Of a stretch of 22,720 nt of DNA, positions 22,572 to 22,720 are shown piece after piece. This DNA comes from Desulfatitalea sp. UBA4791. GTDB lineage: Bacteria; Desulfobacterota; Desulfobacteria; Desulfobacterales; Desulfosarcinaceae. The DNA lies in NCBI GenBank assembly GCA_002402905.1, contig DHGT01000024.1, positions 1 to 22,720 on the forward strand. Direction: 5' to 3'. A model generated the notes under the pieces. That model ran no database searches. It was not told the origin of the DNA and worked only from the letters and a program-made list of their open reading frames with translations. Position 1 is the first letter of the stretch. Every line of letters starts with the position of its first letter. A program made the position numbers and the translations under genes.

Positions 22572-22609
22572 TCTTGACTCATATAGTCAAGATAGTACTG
22601 AACCGTCAA
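22572..22609 (-). promoter_or_regulatory. Predicted rrf2-hmc promoter with a perfect palindromic operator
   Basis: On the minus strand TTGACG (22609-22604) and TATATG (22585-22580) form a sigma-70 promoter with an 18-bp spacer. A perfect inverted repeat, TCTTGACT (22572-22579), five bases, AGTCAAGA (22585-22592), covers the -10 region. Such a placement would let a bound dimer block RNA polymerase. The Rrf2 protein encoded 170 bases downstream is the obvious candidate binder, giving negative autoregulation of rrf2 and control of hmc. Confidence 0.6.
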
Positions 22610-22720
22610 GTTTTTTCTGAATATCATTAAGCCGACTGAACGAAAATTAGACCTGGCTGGACCGAGCGATTCTAACTGAATGCCATTCATCAAATCCGGC
22701 CCGGGTGGGGCAGGTGGCCG
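22610..22720. other. Upstream edge of the cluster, no recognised gene
   Basis: I see no convincing gene here. Short reading frames overlapping 22442-22693 cross the rrf2 promoter and have no recognisable product, so I do not call them. The end of the window is GC-rich again and may be the edge of a neighbouring gene. Confidence 0.3.

Noticed and set aside
22442..22693. Minus-strand 83-codon frame at the right edge
   Set aside because: It runs across the predicted rrf2 promoter and palindrome and resembles no protein family.
1..22720. CRISPR array, tRNA or rRNA gene
   Set aside because: I saw no regularly spaced direct repeats and no tRNA cloverleaf or rRNA sequence on either strand by eye.

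Overview
The window looks like chromosomal DNA (high GC) from a sulfate-reducing member of the Desulfobacterota (former Deltaproteobacteria), most likely a Desulfosarcina/Desulfobacteraceae-type organism. The main reason is that it carries complete gene sets for two transmembrane redox complexes typical of sulfate reducers: Hmc (16-haem cytochrome complex) and Tmc (tetrahaem type II cytochrome c3 complex). The lineage is inferred from gene content only.

Left part (1-7159). At the edge is the first 31 codons of an ISAzo13-type transposase (minus strand), then a secreted endonuclease/exonuclease/phosphatase-fold protein (minus). Positions 1181-1973 hold no confident gene but are rich in structure: two related hairpin/T-run elements about 390 bp apart, several short palindromes and a possible 51-codon ORF. 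A metal-uptake block follows on the plus strand: an LbtU-like outer-membrane porin, then znuA-znuC-znuB for high-affinity zinc (or manganese) import, with its own promoter and palindromic operator candidate. A membrane sensor (periplasmic domain, HAMP, coiled coil, cysteine-pair tail) ends this block.

Right part (7163-22399). All genes are on the minus strand and closely spaced. In order of transcription: an Rrf2-family regulator; hmcA (16 haems), hmcB, hmcC, hmcD (only 42 codons), hmcE, hmcF; an unrecognised protein; a tandem universal-stress protein; a single-domain response regulator; a REC-PAS-PAS histidine kinase; then tmcD, tmcC, tmcB, tmcA; and a last single-domain response regulator. 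Periplasmic multihaem cytochromes (HmcA, TmcA) would exchange electrons from hydrogenases or formate dehydrogenases with membrane subunits (HmcC, HmcD, HmcE, TmcC), leading to cytoplasmic HdrD-like iron-sulfur proteins (HmcF, TmcB) and so to sulfate reduction.

The most notable points are the joining of hmc and tmc in one co-directional cluster with a shared regulatory core, the paired hairpin elements upstream of the porin, and clear palindromes placed over the predicted promoters of rrf2-hmc, znuACB and the sensor gene.
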